Shown piece after piece: positions 44,182 to 52,849 of a DNA stretch of 64,000 nt. How positions within the stretch are numbered: the first letter of the stretch is position 1; each line of letters opens with the position of its first letter. The notes beneath the pieces are model-generated. The model was not told the origin of the DNA and searched no databases. It saw only the letters and a list, made by a program, of their open reading frames with translations. Source of the stretch: Mycobacterium genavense ATCC 51234 (lineage in GTDB: Bacteria; Actinomycetota; Actinomycetes; Mycobacteriales; Mycobacteriaceae); NCBI RefSeq assembly GCF_000526915.1, contig NZ_JAGZ01000007.1, forward strand, positions 124,001 to 188,000, in the 5' to 3' direction. A program made the translations under genes and the position numbers.

Positions 44182-45015
44182 TCAGACCAGCAGCTCGTCA
44201 CGCAGGCGGTCCACATCCGCCTGCGTGACGCCTGCGTCGCGCAGGTAGGCGTCCAGCGAGCCGAACTCCTTGTCGATGGTGTGGCGTGCGGCGTCGAGGT
44301 ATTCGGGACGCACGCCCAGGACGCCGTCGGCCAGCCGGGCTTTGGTGAACGTGACGACCTCCGGGGTCAATTCGACGTCGGAGCGCTGGGAGATCATCTC
44401 GTAGATGTGGTCGCGCAGTTGGGGTACCGCAGCGTTGCTGCGCAGATAATCGGCGACGATGGTGTCGCGGTCGATGCCGATCGTCTCCAGCACCGTGGCG
44501 ATCACGAACCCGGTGCGGTCCTTGCCCGCGAAGCAGTGGGTGAGCACCGCGCGCCCCGCCGCCAGCAGGGTGAACACCCGATGCACGGCCTGATGCGCCC
44601 CGTTGCGGGTGGGGAATTGCCGGTACTCGTCGGTCATGTGGCGGATGGCGGCCTCGTTGACCTCTTCGTCGGTCTGGTCGGCCTCGCCCTGGAACAGTCG
44701 CCGAAACGCCGTCTCGTGCGGCGCCGCGTCTTCCGGGTCGTCGGTCGGCTTTTCGTCGCCGAGGTCGGGAAACGGCAGCAGATGAACGTCGATGCCATCC
44801 GGCACCAGCCCCGGTCCGCGCCGGGCGACCTCGCGCGCGGCGCGCAGATCCGCGACATCGGTAATTCCCAACTCGCGCAGCGTATTTCGGCCCTGGTCGT
44901 CGAGGCGGCTCAACTCCCCGGACCGGAACAGTCGTCCAGGCCGCAGCGCCGACGCTCCGTCCGCGACGTCGCGAAAGTTCCACGCGCCGGATAGTTCTCG
45001 CAGCGCCTCGGTCAT
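44182..45015 (-). CDS. ptbB: Tyrosine/phosphoinositide phosphatase PtpB
   Basis: A 277-residue secreted phosphatase, orthologue of Rv0153c, which in M. tuberculosis acts on host signalling. The P-loop HCFAGKDRTGF has nucleophile C161. The N-terminal NFRDVADG and the lid region near 80-120 are conserved. There is no classical signal peptide, as for the M. tuberculosis protein. The start overlaps the fadE2 stop (ATGA), so they are cotranslated. The frame is intact. Confidence 0.92.
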   Translation of the reverse strand: MTEALRELSGAWNFRDVADGASALRPGRLFRSGELSRLDDQGRNTLRELGITDVADLRAAREVARRGPGLVPDGIDVHLLPFPDLGDEKPTDDPEDAAPHETAFRRLFQGEADQTDEEVNEAAIRHMTDEYRQFPTRNGAHQAVHRVFTLLAAGRAVLTHCFAGKDRTGFVIATVLETIGIDRDTIVADYLRSNAAVPQLRDHIYEMISQRSDVELTPEVVTFTKARLADGVLGVRPEYLDAARHTIDKEFGSLDAYLRDAGVTQADVDRLRDELLV

Positions 45016-46241
45016 TTCCCGGTCACCGCCGCGGCGAAGGTGGACTGTTCCCGGCCGATTTCGGAACGTGCGATGGTCCGCATGTGCACCTCGTCGGGTC
45101 CGTCGAAAATCCGCATGGCGCGGTGCCAGCCGTAGAGCCGGGCCAGCACCGTGTCGTCGCTGACGCCGGCCGCCCCGTGCACCTGGATCGCGCGGTCGAT
45201 CACGTTGCAAGCCACTTGCGGCGCAACCGCTTTGATCTGCGACACCAGCAGGTGTGCGGCCTTGTTGCCGTGCTGATCGATGGTCCACGCGGCTTTTTCG
45301 CAGAGCAGCCGGGCTTGGTCGATTTCGTTGCGGGACTGGGCGATTGCCTGCTGCACCAGGCCCTGGTCGGCCAGCGGGCGGCCGAACGCGATCCGGTTGT
45401 TCGCGCGGTGCACCATCAGGGCCAGGGCACGTTCGGCCCCGCCCAGCGCCCGCATGCAGTGGTGGATGCGGCCCGGTCCGAGCCGAGCCTGGGCGATCGC
45501 GAAGCCGCCGCCCTCCTCGCCCAGCAGGTTGGTGACCGGCACCCGGACGTTGTCGTAGACGACCTCGCAGTGCCCGTGCTGGTCCTGCCAGCCGAACACC
45601 GGCGTCGAGCGCACCACCGTCACACCCGGGGTGTCCATCGGCACCAGGACCATCGACTGCTGCTGATGACTGGCCGCGTCGGGGTTGGTGCGCCCCATCA
45701 CGATCAGGATCTTGCAGCGCGGGTCCGCCGCACCCGAGGTCCACCACTTGCGGCCGTTGATGACGTAGTCGGCGCCGTCGCGCACGATGGCCGTCTGGAT
45801 GTTGCGGGCGTCGCTGCTGGCAACGGCGGGCTCGGTCATCGAGAAGGCGCTGCGGATCTCGCCGGCCAGCAACGGCTCCAGCCACTGCTTGCGTTGCTCC
45901 TCGGTGGCGAACAGGTGCAGGGTCTCCATGTTCCCGGTGTCCGGCGCCGCGCAGTTGACCGCCTCGGGCGCCAGCTCCAGGCTCCAGCCGGTCAGCTCGG
46001 CCAGCGGCGCGTACTCCAGGTTGGTCAACCCGGACTCGGCCGGCAGGAACAGGTTCCACAGGCCGCGCTCTTTGGCCTTGGCTTTGAGTTCCTCGGTGAC
46101 GGGAGGAACGGTGTGATCATCTGCGCCGGCCTCGTGGCGGTATTTGTCGTAGGCGGCCTCAGCCGGAAAGACAAACTCGGTCATGAAGTCGGACAACCGC
46201 TTGTGGTAGTCGGCGGCCTTAGCCGACATCGCGAAGTCCAT
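45012..46241 (-). CDS. fadE2: Acyl-CoA dehydrogenase FadE2
   Basis: A 409-residue FAD acyl-CoA dehydrogenase of the ACAD10/11-like kind. FAD motifs are FSMTEPAVASSDARN and INGRKWWTSGA; the C-terminal HGAAGVSDDTVLARLYGWHRAMRIFDGP segment contains the flavin-binding RxFDGPDEVH. It performs the first step of beta-oxidation on an unknown chain. ATG 46241 (MDFAMSAKAADY). It is the first gene of a pair with ptbB, as in M. tuberculosis. The frame is intact. Confidence 0.9.
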   Translation of the reverse strand: MDFAMSAKAADYHKRLSDFMTEFVFPAEAAYDKYRHEAGADDHTVPPVTEELKAKAKERGLWNLFLPAESGLTNLEYAPLAELTGWSLELAPEAVNCAAPDTGNMETLHLFATEEQRKQWLEPLLAGEIRSAFSMTEPAVASSDARNIQTAIVRDGADYVINGRKWWTSGAADPRCKILIVMGRTNPDAASHQQQSMVLVPMDTPGVTVVRSTPVFGWQDQHGHCEVVYDNVRVPVTNLLGEEGGGFAIAQARLGPGRIHHCMRALGGAERALALMVHRANNRIAFGRPLADQGLVQQAIAQSRNEIDQARLLCEKAAWTIDQHGNKAAHLLVSQIKAVAPQVACNVIDRAIQVHGAAGVSDDTVLARLYGWHRAMRIFDGPDEVHMRTIARSEIGREQSTFAAAVTGK

Positions 46242-46387
46242 GACCGTCACGATAGGACACGAATCGGGGGGCTTCATTTCCGGTCGGCGACGCGACATTG
46301 AAACCATGCGGACGACACGCCGCCGCGGGTCTACCCGGTTTCGGTCTCGACGAGGTGCAGGCGCATTCGGTGGAGCACGATGGAGAC

Positions 46388-46858
46388 ATGACCGACGTCG
46401 CCGAATCCCGTCCGCCGTTTCCCCCGTTCACTTACGAAACAGCGCTGCAGAAGGTCCAGGTCGCCGAGGACGCCTGGAACACTTGCGATCCCGAGAAGGT
46501 CAGCCTGGCGTACACGCCCGACTCGCACTGGCGAAACCGCGACGAGCACGTCGTGGGCCGCGCCGAGATCGTGGCATTCCTGACCCGTAAGTGGCAGCGC
46601 GAACTCGACTACTCGTTGCGCAAGGTGCTGTGGGACTTCCACGACAACCGCATCGCCGTGCGGTTCCAGTACGAATGCCACGACGCGAGCGGCCAGTGGT
46701 ATCGCAGCTACGGCAACGAACTGTGGGAATTCTCGCCGTCGGGATTGATGGCGCGCCGCGAGGCCAGCATCAACGACGTCCGGGTCGACGAATTGCAGCG
46801 GCGCTACTTCGGGCCCCGGCGGGCGTCGGAACACGGCCAAGACATTCCGCTTTGGTAG
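46388..46858 (+). CDS. DUF1348 nuclear-transport-factor-2-like protein
   Basis: A 156-residue protein. [16 protein letters not shown] at the N-terminus and [40 protein letters not shown] and [13 protein letters not shown] are the DUF1348 pattern. Function is unknown. ATG 46388 (MTDVAES) gives the family start; the frame is open for 30 more codons upstream. It lies between fadE2 (divergent) and pntAa. The frame is intact. Confidence 0.8.
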   Translation: MTDVAESRPPFPPFTYETALQKVQVAEDAWNTCDPEKVSLAYTPDSHWRNRDEHVVGRAEIVAFLTRKWQRELDYSLRKVLWDFHDNRIAVRFQYECHDASGQWYRSYGNELWEFSPSGLMARREASINDVRVDELQRRYFGPRRASEHGQDIPLW

Positions 46859-46910
46859 CGGCCGCTAGGGTGTTCAACTCAACGAGGTTCGCATTAGGGC
46901 AGCTGAGGTA

Positions 46911-46935
46911 AGGAAAGTAGATGTACGCGCCATGA
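46911..46935 (+). promoter_or_regulatory. Ribosome site and four-codon upstream ORF overlapping the pntAa start
   Basis: AGGAAAG at 46911-46917 is followed by ATG 46921, which opens MYAP and stops at TGA 46933-46935. That TGA overlaps the pntAa ATG at 46932. The ribosome site is 14 bases from the pntAa ATG, longer than usual, so translation might reach pntAa through the short ORF. Inference from spacing. Confidence 0.35.
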
Positions 46936-48026
46936 CAGATGCGCAGACGACGATCGGTGTGGTTGCCGAGTCCGGGACCGACGAGCGCCGCGTTGCACTG
47001 GTACCTAAGGCGGTCGCATCCCTGGTGAGCGGTGGTGTGGCGGTGGTGGTCGAATCCGGTGCGGGTGCGCGGGCGTTGCTTCCCGACGAGCTCTACACCG
47101 CCGCCGGTGCCACCATCGGCGACGCATGGTCGGCCGACGTCGTCGTCAAGGTCGCTCCGCCGACCGCCGACGAGGTGGGCAAGCTGAACAGCGGTCAGAC
47201 GCTGATCGGCTTCCTGGCGCCGCGCAATGCGGAGAACTCGATCGGCGCGCTCAAGCGGGCCGGGGTGCAGGCGTTCGCGCTGGAGGCCATCCCGCGCATC
47301 TCGCGGGCGCAGGCGATGGACGCGCTGTCGTCGCAGGGCAACGTCTCCGGCTACAAGGCCGTGTTGCTGGCGGCGTCGGAGTCGACCCGGTTCTTCCCGA
47401 TGCTGACCACGGCCGCGGGCACGGTGAAGCCCGCGACGGTGCTGGTGCTCGGCGTCGGCGTGGCCGGGTTGCAGGCGCTGGCGACGGCCAAACGGCTGGG
47501 CGCTCGCACCACCGGCTACGACGTGCGCCCCGAGGTGGCCGACCAGGTCCGTTCGGTGGGCGCGCAGTGGCTCGACATCGGGATCGAGGCGGCCGGTGAG
47601 GGCGGCTACGCCCGCGAGCTCACCGACGACGAGCGCACCCAGCAGCAGGCCGCGCTGGAGAAGGCCATCAGCGGATTCGACGTCGTGATCACCACGGCGC
47701 TGGTCCCGGGCCGCCCCGCGCCGCGGCTGGTGACCGCCGCGGCGGTGGAGGCGATGAAGCCCGGCAGCGTGGTGGTGGACCTGGCCGGGGAAACCGGGGG
47801 GAACTGCGAGCTCACCGAGCCCGGCCAAACGGTGGTAAAGCATGACGTCACCATCGCCTCGCCGCTGAACCTGCCGGCGACCATGCCCGAGCACGCGAGC
47901 GAGCTCTACAGCAAGAACATCACGGCTCTGCTGGATCTGCTGCTCACCGACGGCAAGCTGGCCCCGGACTTCGACGACGAAATCATCGCCGCCTCATGCG
48001 TGACCCGCAGCGGAGAGGACTCCTAG
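46932..48026 (+). CDS. pntAa: NAD(P) transhydrogenase alpha subunit, part 1
   Basis: A 364-residue soluble domain I that binds NAD(H) in the proton-translocating transhydrogenase. The N-terminus TIGVVAESGTDERRVALVP and nucleotide motif VLVLGVGVAGLQAL near residues 168-181 are family features; VDLAGETGGNCELTEPG is near 278. First gene of a three-gene operon (stop 48026, next ATG 48027). The enzyme couples the proton gradient to NADPH formation. Orthologue of Rv0155. The frame is intact. Confidence 0.93.
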   Translation: MTDAQTTIGVVAESGTDERRVALVPKAVASLVSGGVAVVVESGAGARALLPDELYTAAGATIGDAWSADVVVKVAPPTADEVGKLNSGQTLIGFLAPRNAENSIGALKRAGVQAFALEAIPRISRAQAMDALSSQGNVSGYKAVLLAASESTRFFPMLTTAAGTVKPATVLVLGVGVAGLQALATAKRLGARTTGYDVRPEVADQVRSVGAQWLDIGIEAAGEGGYARELTDDERTQQQAALEKAISGFDVVITTALVPGRPAPRLVTAAAVEAMKPGSVVVDLAGETGGNCELTEPGQTVVKHDVTIASPLNLPATMPEHASELYSKNITALLDLLLTDGKLAPDFDDEIIAASCVTRSGEDS

Positions 48027-48353
48027 ATGTACGACGAGCTGTTGGCGAACCTCGCGATCCTGGTGCTGTCGGGATTCGTCGGGTTCGCCGTGATTTCCAA
48101 GGTGCCCAACACCCTGCACACGCCGCTGATGTCGGGCACCAACGCCATCCACGGCATCGTGGTGCTCGGCGCGCTGGTGGTGTTCGGCGAGGTCGAGCAC
48201 CCGTCGCTGGCGGTGCAGATCATCCTGTTCGTCGCGGTGGTGTTCGGAACCCTCAACGTCATCGGCGGCTTCATCGTCACCGACCGGATGCTGGGCATGT
48301 TCAAGGGTAAGAAGCCGGTGCCCGCCAAAGCCGAGGAGCCGGCCGCCAAATGA
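48027..48353 (+). CDS. pntAb: NAD(P) transhydrogenase alpha subunit, part 2 (membrane)
   Basis: A 108-residue membrane part of domain II with three helices (about residues 5-28, 42-60 and 65-88). The HTPLMSGTNAIHGIVV motif belongs to the proton path. The tail KKPVPAKAEEPAAK is charged. It starts directly after the pntAa stop and overlaps pntB by four bases (ATGA). The frame is intact. Confidence 0.93.
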   Translation: MYDELLANLAILVLSGFVGFAVISKVPNTLHTPLMSGTNAIHGIVVLGALVVFGEVEHPSLAVQIILFVAVVFGTLNVIGGFIVTDRMLGMFKGKKPVPAKAEEPAAK

Positions 48354-49774
48354 ACTACTTGGTGATCGGCCTCTACATCGTTTCCTTTGCCCTGTTCATC
48401 TACGGCCTGATGGGCCTGACCGGACCCAAGACCGCGGTACGCGGCAACCTGATCGCCGCGGTCGGCATGGCCCTGGCTGTGGCCGCAACCCTGATCAAGA
48501 TCCGCCACACCGAATCGTGGGTGCTGATCATCGCCGGTCTGGTGGTGGGCGTCGCGCTCGGCGTTCCGCCGGCCCGCTACACCAAGATGACGGCCATGCC
48601 CCAACTGGTGGCGTTCTTCAACGGCGTCGGCGGCGGCACCGTCGCGCTGATCGCACTCTCAGAATTCATTGAGACACAAGGGTTTTCGGCCTTTCAGCAC
48701 GGCGAGTCGCCGACCGTGCACATCGTGGTGGCCTCGCTGTTCGCCGCGATCATCGGGTCGATCTCGTTCTGGGGCTCGATCATCGCGTTCGGCAAGCTGC
48801 AGGAGATCATCTCCGGGGCTCCGATCGGCTTCGGCAAGGCCCAGCAGCCGATCAACCTGCTGCTGCTGGTCGGCGCGGTCGCGTGTGCGGTCGTCGTCGG
48901 CCTGCACGCCCATCCCAGCACCGGCGGCGCCCCGCTGTGGTGGATGATCGGCCTGCTGGCCGCCGCGGGGGTGCTGGGCCTGATGCTGGTGCTGCCCATC
49001 GGTGGTGCCGACATGCCGGTGGTCATCTCCCTGCTCAACGCGATGACCGGGCTGTCGGCCGCCGCAGCCGGTTTGGCGCTGAACAACACCGCGATGATCG
49101 TCGCGGGCATGATCGTCGGCGCCTCGGGTTCGATCCTGACCAACCTGATGGCCAAGGCGATGAACCGGTCCATCCCCGCGATCGTCGCCGGCGGCTTCGG
49201 GGGCGGCGGCGTGGCGCCCAGCGGCGACGGCGGCGGCGACAACACCGTCAAGGCCACCTCGGCCGCCGACGCCGCGATCCAGATGGCCTACGCCAACCAG
49301 GTGATCGTGGTGCCGGGCTACGGCCTGGCCGTCGCGCAGGCCCAGCACGCGGTCAAGGACATGGCGTCGCTGTTGGAAGACAAGGGTGTGACGGTGAAGT
49401 ACGCCATCCACCCGGTGGCCGGCCGGATGCCCGGGCACATGAACGTGCTGCTAGCCGAGGCCGAGGTCGACTACGACGCCATGAAGGACATGGACGACAT
49501 CAACGACGAGTTCGCCCGCACCGACGTCGCGATCGTCATCGGCGCCAACGACGTCACCAACCCGGCCGCCCGCAACGACGCCTCCAGCCCGATCTACGGC
49601 ATGCCGATTCTCAACGTCGACAAGGCCAAGTCGGTGATCGTGCTCAAGCGGTCGATGAATTCCGGCTTCGCCGGCATCGACAACCCGCTGTTCTACGGCG
49701 AGGGCACCAGCATGCTGTTCGGCGACGCGAAGAAATCGGTGACCGAGGTCGCCGAGGAGCTCAAGGCGCTCTAG
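48350..49774 (+). CDS. pntB: NAD(P) transhydrogenase beta subunit
   Basis: A 474-residue protein with about nine membrane helices of domain II, then soluble NADP-binding domain III from about 300. Domain III motifs are VIVVPGYGLAVAQAQHAV, AIHPVAGRMPGHMNVLLAEA and VIGANDVTNPAARND. It forms the pump together with PntAa and PntAb. ATG overlaps the pntAb stop. A long hairpin follows the stop. Orthologue of Rv0157. The frame is intact. Confidence 0.95.
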   Translation: MNYLVIGLYIVSFALFIYGLMGLTGPKTAVRGNLIAAVGMALAVAATLIKIRHTESWVLIIAGLVVGVALGVPPARYTKMTAMPQLVAFFNGVGGGTVALIALSEFIETQGFSAFQHGESPTVHIVVASLFAAIIGSISFWGSIIAFGKLQEIISGAPIGFGKAQQPINLLLLVGAVACAVVVGLHAHPSTGGAPLWWMIGLLAAAGVLGLMLVLPIGGADMPVVISLLNAMTGLSAAAAGLALNNTAMIVAGMIVGASGSILTNLMAKAMNRSIPAIVAGGFGGGGVAPSGDGGGDNTVKATSAADAAIQMAYANQVIVVPGYGLAVAQAQHAVKDMASLLEDKGVTVKYAIHPVAGRMPGHMNVLLAEAEVDYDAMKDMDDINDEFARTDVAIVIGANDVTNPAARNDASSPIYGMPILNVDKAKSVIVLKRSMNSGFAGIDNPLFYGEGTSMLFGDAKKSVTEVAEELKAL

Positions 49775-49787
49775 CGAATTCACCCGC

Positions 49788-49843
49788 CGAACGTGCTCTG
49801 GTGGCGAAAATCTGGGCGGAAACGCGCCATCAGAGCACGTTCG
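49788..49843. terminator. Long hairpin between convergent pntB and TetR
   Basis: Arms at 49788-49806 (starting CGAACGTGCTCTGG) and 49825-49843 are complementary over 19 bases with one mismatch, with an 18-base loop. No T run follows. It lies between convergent genes. It may act as a U-less terminator or as a mobile palindromic repeat. Confidence 0.6.
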
Positions 49844-49855
49844 ACGGGGTGGCCG

Positions 49856-50494
49856 TTAGGCGCGCGGTAGCGCCGCGACAACCGGGCCGACCCACAGTCC
49901 GAGCAGCCGGCGCAATTCGGCCCCGTCGCCGGTCGGCGGCGACAGGATGAACGACTGCAAGGTGCGCAGTACGATCTGCAGGATGTCCTCGATTGCGGCG
50001 GGAGCGTATGCCGACCAGTCGACGTCGAGGCGGTCCAAGATCGAACGTCCCAGCACGTACGCGGTCTCGTTGGTGACGGTGACCTGTTCGGCGAACGCGC
50101 CGGTGCGCGACACCCGCAGCAGCAGGCCGATGTAGGGATCCTTCGGCAAGCGCTCCAGGGTCAGGCAAATGCCCTCGATCAACGCCGCCGCCGGATCGGT
50201 CATCCCGTGCAGCGCCGTCGCCAGGTGGTCCATGAAGTCGTCGGTCGCACCCAGGGCGGTGGCCTGCAGCAGCTCGTCGGTCGAGGCGAAGTAGTGGTAG
50301 ATCGTCTGCCGCGTTACGTTCAGCGTGCGCGCCACATCGGCCAGCGTGGTCTGGTCGCCGCGCTCGTCGATGGTTCGACGGGTGGCCGCCAGGATCCGGG
50401 CTACCGCCTCCTCGTCGGTGGCCGGCACGCTGCCACCCCATCCACGGGTCCGCACATCGCGACGATATCCGATCAGGTGCGCTTCGACGGTCAT
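49856..50494 (-). CDS. TetR regulator next to a CYP125-like P450
   Basis: A 212-residue TetR protein. The helix-turn-helix is at about residues 50-70 (TTLADVARTLNVTRQTIYHYF). It is divergent from the P450 with 32 bp between starts, and an inverted repeat CATAC/GTATG spans that gap. It probably represses the P450 and senses its substrate, perhaps a steroid. ATG 50494. This pair is inserted in comparison with the M. tuberculosis order. The frame is intact. Confidence 0.82.
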   Translation of the reverse strand: MTVEAHLIGYRRDVRTRGWGGSVPATDEEAVARILAATRRTIDERGDQTTLADVARTLNVTRQTIYHYFASTDELLQATALGATDDFMDHLATALHGMTDPAAALIEGICLTLERLPKDPYIGLLLRVSRTGAFAEQVTVTNETAYVLGRSILDRLDVDWSAYAPAAIEDILQIVLRTLQSFILSPPTGDGAELRRLLGLWVGPVVAALPRA

Positions 50495-50516
50495 ACGTCT
50501 AGCAATTATCTGTATG
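50492..50516. promoter_or_regulatory. Inverted repeat in the TetR-P450 gap
   Basis: CATAC at 50492-50496 and GTATG at 50512-50516 flank an AT-rich centre. The right arm overlaps the P450 -10 (TATGAT), so a bound repressor would block it. Inference. Confidence 0.4.
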
Positions 50517-50518
50517 AT
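50513..50518 (+). promoter_or_regulatory. -10 element of the CYP125-like gene
   Basis: TATGAT, close to the consensus -10, ends 8 bases before ATG 50527. The transcript would have a leader of at most one or two bases. Confidence 0.5.
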
Positions 50519-50526
50519 CGAGCATC

Positions 50527-51759
50527 ATGAGCACAACGACGTGTCCGTTCGGGGAGAACTTCGATTTCACCGATCCCGACGTCTTGCTGGCCGGCCTTCC
50601 GGTCGCCCAATTCGCGGAGCTGCGCCGCACGGCACCGGTGTGGTGGAACCCGCAGCCCGAGTCGGTCTTCGACGACGGGGGCTACTGGGTGATCAGCCGC
50701 CACGAGGACGTCAAGGCCGTCTCCCGGGACAGCCACCTGTGGTCGACCAACCGCAAGGGCGCCGTCATGCGGCTTTTCGACGGGGTCACCGCCGAGCAGC
50801 TCGAGCTGACCAAGGCCTTGCTGATCAACCGCGACGCCCCGGAACACACCCGGCTGCGCAAGCTGGTGTCACGGCTGTTCACCCCGCGCGCGATCGCCTC
50901 GCTCGAGGAGAAGCTGGCCGCAGCGGCGGCCGAGATCGTGCGCACCGCCGCGCGCAAGGGCGACGGCGACTTCGTCGGCGACGTCGCGATGAACCTGCCC
51001 CTGCTGGCGATCGCCGACCTGATCGGCGTGCCGGAGGCCGATCGCGCGAAGCTGTTCGACTGGACCAACGCGATCATGAACACCGACGACCCCGACTTCG
51101 ACAGCGACCCCACCGTCGCCAACGCCGAGCTGATGGCCTACGCCTACAACATGGCCGACGAGCGGCGCCGCTGCCCGGTGGACGACATCGTCACGCGCCT
51201 GATTCAGGCCGACATCGACGGGGATGCGCTCGGCGACGTCGAATTCGCGTTCTTCGTCATCCTGTTGGCCGTGGCGGGCAACGAAACCACCCGCAACGCC
51301 ATGACGCACGGGATGAACGCGTTCTTCGACAACCCCGAGCAGTGGGAATTATTCAAGCGGGAGCGCCCGGCCACCGCGGTCGACGAGATCATCCGGTGGG
51401 CCAGCCCGGTGCATTGCTTCCAGCGCACCGCCCTTGCCGACGTTGAAATCGGCGGTGTCACCGTCAAGGAAGGCCAGCGGGTGGGCCTGTTCTACAGTTC
51501 GGCCAACTTCGACGAGGAAGTTTTCGACCATCCCTTCCGGTTCGACATCTCGCGCAATCCCAATCCGCACCTGAGTTTCGGCGGCAGTGGGGCGCACTAC
51601 TGTATCGGCGCCAACCTGGCCCGGATGGAGATCAAGCTGATTTTCGACGAGCTCGCCGAGCAGATACCCGACATCACCAAGCTCGCCGAACCGCAGCGAC
51701 TGCGATCGGGCTGGATCAACGGGGTCAAACGCCTTGATGTCGCCTACGGCACCAGGTAG
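50527..51759 (+). CDS. Cytochrome P450, CYP125-like (steroid side chain)
   Basis: A 410-residue P450 very similar to CYP125 (Rv3545c), which oxidises the terminal carbon of the cholesterol side chain. Shared stretches include FDFTDPD...LPVAQFAELRRTAPVWWN, the helix-I motif LLAVAGNETTRN near 255, EIIRWASPV with the ExxR near 285, and the haem motif FGGSGAHYCIG near 358-368. The C-terminus LRSGWINGVKRLDV also matches. It lacks the longer N-terminus of CYP125. Sterol oxidation is inferred from similarity. The frame is intact. Confidence 0.85.
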   Translation: MSTTTCPFGENFDFTDPDVLLAGLPVAQFAELRRTAPVWWNPQPESVFDDGGYWVISRHEDVKAVSRDSHLWSTNRKGAVMRLFDGVTAEQLELTKALLINRDAPEHTRLRKLVSRLFTPRAIASLEEKLAAAAAEIVRTAARKGDGDFVGDVAMNLPLLAIADLIGVPEADRAKLFDWTNAIMNTDDPDFDSDPTVANAELMAYAYNMADERRRCPVDDIVTRLIQADIDGDALGDVEFAFFVILLAVAGNETTRNAMTHGMNAFFDNPEQWELFKRERPATAVDEIIRWASPVHCFQRTALADVEIGGVTVKEGQRVGLFYSSANFDEEVFDHPFRFDISRNPNPHLSFGGSGAHYCIGANLARMEIKLIFDELAEQIPDITKLAEPQRLRSGWINGVKRLDVAYGTR

Positions 51760-51848
51760 GCCGGGTCACCGAGCTGGGCGCCAATTGCCGTGTGGCACAA
51801 CGTGAATGCGCGACGCTAGGCTGCCCGTCAGCGGCGGGAAAGATTGGT

Positions 51849-51974
51849 CTAGACGGGTGGGTAGGCCGGCGGGGGGTACCCGTTGCCGTCGACAACCCCG
51901 CGCAGGCCCCAGGTGAAATACTTCATGAAGAATTCGATTTCGTCGCTGCCGTCGTAGTCCGGACTCGGATCCAT
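51849..51974 (-). CDS. 41-residue conserved microprotein
   Basis: ATG 51974, preceded by AGGTGGGG, opens MDPSPDYDGSDEIEFFMKYF and then TWGLRGVVDGNGYPPPAYPPV. The acidic start, aromatic middle and Pro/Tyr tail are not random. I recall a similar small protein (Rv0157A) at this position in M. tuberculosis, but cannot confirm it here. It has no clear membrane helix or signal. It is divergent from the Rv0158-type TetR across a 31-bp palindrome, which suggests direct control by that TetR. Function is unknown. Confidence 0.65.
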   Translation of the reverse strand: MDPSPDYDGSDEIEFFMKYFTWGLRGVVDGNGYPPPAYPPV

Positions 51975-51992
51975 CGCCCCACCTCTGTACTC

Positions 51993-52023
51993 GCGACTAG
52001 TTCGATTATCGAAGTCTAGTCGC
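51993..52023. promoter_or_regulatory. Palindrome between microprotein and Rv0158-type TetR
   Basis: Outer arms GCGACTAG (51993-52000) and CTAGTCGC (52016-52023) are perfectly complementary, and inner arms TTCG and CGAA continue the symmetry around ATTAT. It lies 19 bp before the microprotein ATG and about 125 bp before the TetR. A strong operator candidate. Confidence 0.6.
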
Positions 52024-52062
52024 ATCCGCGCCGGTGCGACAGGCACCGATACCTCTAAACTG

Positions 52063-52076
52063 TCCAACCAGTTGAT
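52063..52076. promoter_or_regulatory. AAC-N2-GTT dyad similar to a KstR-type site
   Basis: TCCAACCAGTTGAT fits TNNAACNNGTTNN but ends in T rather than A of the KstR motif. It lies 73 bp before the Rv0158-type TetR start. With a CYP125-like gene nearby, a link with sterol control is possible but weak. Confidence 0.3.
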
Positions 52077-52148
52077 TGGTACTTTGCCTAGATCGGGCCC
52101 GAAGCCACGCCCATTCGGCCCCGCTGGTAGCGACGATAGTGAGTACAG

Positions 52149-52784
52149 ATGACATCCGACAGCATCACCCGCAACGGGTTGACGCGCCGCGAGGAGTTGC
52201 TGGCGGTCGCCACCAAGCTGTTCGCCGCCCGGGGCTATCACGGCACCCGGATGGATGACGTCGCCGACGTCATCGGCCTGAACAAGGCGACCGTCTACCA
52301 CTACTACGCCAGCAAGTCGCTGATCCTGTTCGACATCTACCGCCAGGCCGCCGAGGGCACGCTGGCCGCCGTGCACGACGACCCGTCCTGGACGGCCCGC
52401 GAGGCGCTCTATCAATACACGATTCGGCTGCTCACGGGCATTGCGAGCGATCCCGAGCGGGCCGCGGTGTACTTCCAGGAGCAGCCTTACATCACCGAAT
52501 GGTTCACCGAGGAACAGGTCGCCGAGGTCCGGGAGAAGGAAGCCCAGGTCTACCACCACGTGCACGGCCTGATCGACCGCGGCATCGCCAACGGCGAGTT
52601 CTATCGGTGCGATTCGCATGTGCTGGCGCTGGGCTACATCGGGATGACGCTGGGCAGCTACCGCTGGCTGCGGCCGAGCGGACGGCGCAGCGCCAAGGAG
52701 ATCGCCGCCGAGTTCAGCACGGCGCTGCTGCGCGGGTTGATTCGTGACGAGACGATCCGCACGGAGTCTCCGCTCGGGCCGTAG
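52149..52784 (+). CDS. TetR regulator (Rv0158 type)
   Basis: A 211-residue TetR protein nearly identical to what I recall of Rv0158. The helix-turn-helix is at residues 34-54 (TRMDDVADVIGLNKATVYHYY). The C-terminal half (EQPYITEWFTEEQVAEVREKE) is strongly conserved, implying a defined ligand. ATG 52149. It is divergent from the microprotein, with the palindrome between. It is followed by a small membrane protein behind its own inverted repeat. The frame is intact. Confidence 0.87.
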   Translation: MTSDSITRNGLTRREELLAVATKLFAARGYHGTRMDDVADVIGLNKATVYHYYASKSLILFDIYRQAAEGTLAAVHDDPSWTAREALYQYTIRLLTGIASDPERAAVYFQEQPYITEWFTEEQVAEVREKEAQVYHHVHGLIDRGIANGEFYRCDSHVLALGYIGMTLGSYRWLRPSGRRSAKEIAAEFSTALLRGLIRDETIRTESPLGP

Positions 52785-52799
52785 CCCCACTAGGCGCGG

Positions 52800-52817
52800 A
52801 CTACTACAAAGAGTAGT
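52800..52817. promoter_or_regulatory. Inverted repeat upstream of the small membrane protein
   Basis: ACTACT and AGTAGT are perfect 6-bp arms with a 6-base centre, 32 bp before ATG 52850. A related palindrome lies after the gene at 53299. Possibly an operator. Confidence 0.4.
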
Positions 52818-52849
52818 ATTCGGGCCACCGGCTATCCCGGAGGTTCACG

